Part shown: positions 6,406 through 6,734 of the stretch, one piece after another | Numbering within the stretch: the first letter of the stretch is position 1 | Layout: every line of letters begins with the position of its first letter | From: Acidimangrovimonas sp. | GTDB taxonomy: Bacteria; Pseudomonadota; Alphaproteobacteria; Rhodobacterales; Rhodobacteraceae | DNA length: 6,734 nt | Assembly (NCBI GenBank): GCA_030147905.1 | Contig: JASBUM010000421.1 | Location: 1 to 6,734, forward strand | Reading direction: 5' to 3' | Translations under genes and position numbers: made by a program | Notes under the pieces: generated by a model | Seen by the model: only the letters and a program-made list of their open reading frames with translations | Databases searched by the model: none | What the model was told of the DNA's origin: nothing

Positions 6406-6734
6406 TCAGCCGGTCTGCGACGCCAGCTCGAAGCTGCGCCCCCGCGCGAAGCCGCTGTCCAGCACGTCGATCGAGATCCGTTCGCCCGCATCATCGCCCC
6501 CCGCATGTTCGAGCAGCGCAAGACAGCCGTAATCATCCGCCATCGCCCGCAATACACCGACCATCACATGCCCGAAGCCGGGCAGGCCATCCTGACATGA
6601 TAGGTCGAAATGCTGGTCGTTGGCCACTACAAGCTCCAGCCGGGGCAATTCGAGGTCGGGCACCGCGAGCCGGGCGCGCGGCGGCAGTTCCTCAAGCGAA
6701 TGGAGAAACTCGGTGAAATCGTCGCCGCCGAAGC
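6406..6734 (-). CDS. H-NOX (heme NO/O2-binding) domain protein, C-terminal part
   Basis: The last 108 codons of a gene that starts beyond the right edge. The fragment matches the second half of H-NOX domains: 'FTEFLHSLEELPPRARLAVPDLELPRLEL' corresponds to the helix carrying F-x-x-F-L-x-S-L and the 'P-x-L-x-x-P' strand entry. 'HVMVGVLRAMADDYG' corresponds to the 'VVGLLxGxAxxFG' helix, and the fragment ends with a short Asp/Arg-rich tail as expected for a stand-alone domain of about 180-190 residues. H-NOX proteins sense NO, or in some cases O2, through a histidine-bound heme; the heme histidine would be encoded outside the window. An ungapped manual alignment places C-Q-D-G-L where the heme-propionate motif Y-x-S-x-R belongs, so heme binding may be altered or lost. 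It is transcribed just ahead of the HNOBA-GGDEF gene, almost certainly as one operon. The assignment rests on fold-pattern similarity and this context. Confidence 0.82.
   Translation of the reverse strand, partial: FGGDDFTEFLHSLEELPPRARLAVPDLELPRLELVVANDQHFDLSCQDGLPGFGHVMVGVLRAMADDYGCLALLEHAGGDDAGERISIDVLDSGFARGRSFELASQTG

Overview
The window looks like chromosomal DNA of a high-GC alphaproteobacterium, most likely a member of the Rhodobacterales (Paracoccaceae/Roseobacter type). The reasons are strongly G/C-biased third codon positions, GC-rich intergenic DNA, and the pairing of an H-NOX gene with a GGDEF gene, which is known from that order. No mobile element, CRISPR array, rRNA or tRNA is visible.

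Left part (1-4040, + strand): one transport operon. It holds the C-terminal end of a family-5 peptide/nickel-type solute-binding protein, a strong intercistronic hairpin, two permeases of the DppB/DppC type that overlap by ATGA, and a gamma-glutamyltransferase (GGT)-family Ntn-hydrolase. The likely logic is uptake of a small amide or peptide-like compound followed by hydrolysis in the cytoplasm, since the hydrolase has no signal peptide. The ATPases are not downstream, so they must lie upstream of the window or elsewhere. The hydrolase keeps the GGT catalytic core but, by manual alignment, lacks the arginine and aspartate that grip the gamma-glutamyl group. Its substrate is therefore probably not an ordinary gamma-glutamyl compound.

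Middle part (4041-5314): a 412-base gene-poor stretch ends in a dense AT-rich cluster of direct and nested inverted repeats. Next comes a monocistronic gene for a small exported protein with a C-terminal peptidoglycan-binding repeat, closed by a convincing intrinsic terminator. The rest of the intergenic DNA contains a short near-tandem repeat.

Right part (5315-6734, - strand, convergent with the above): the C-terminal end of an H-NOX (heme NO/O2-binding) protein is followed, 17 bases later, by a diguanylate cyclase with an HNOBA-like sensory region, a coiled coil and an intact GGDEF domain with its inhibitory site. Together these form a probable gas- or redox-sensing c-di-GMP circuit of the HnoX/HnoC kind. 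The visible part of the H-NOX protein lacks the YxSxR heme-propionate motif, which raises the question of what it binds.
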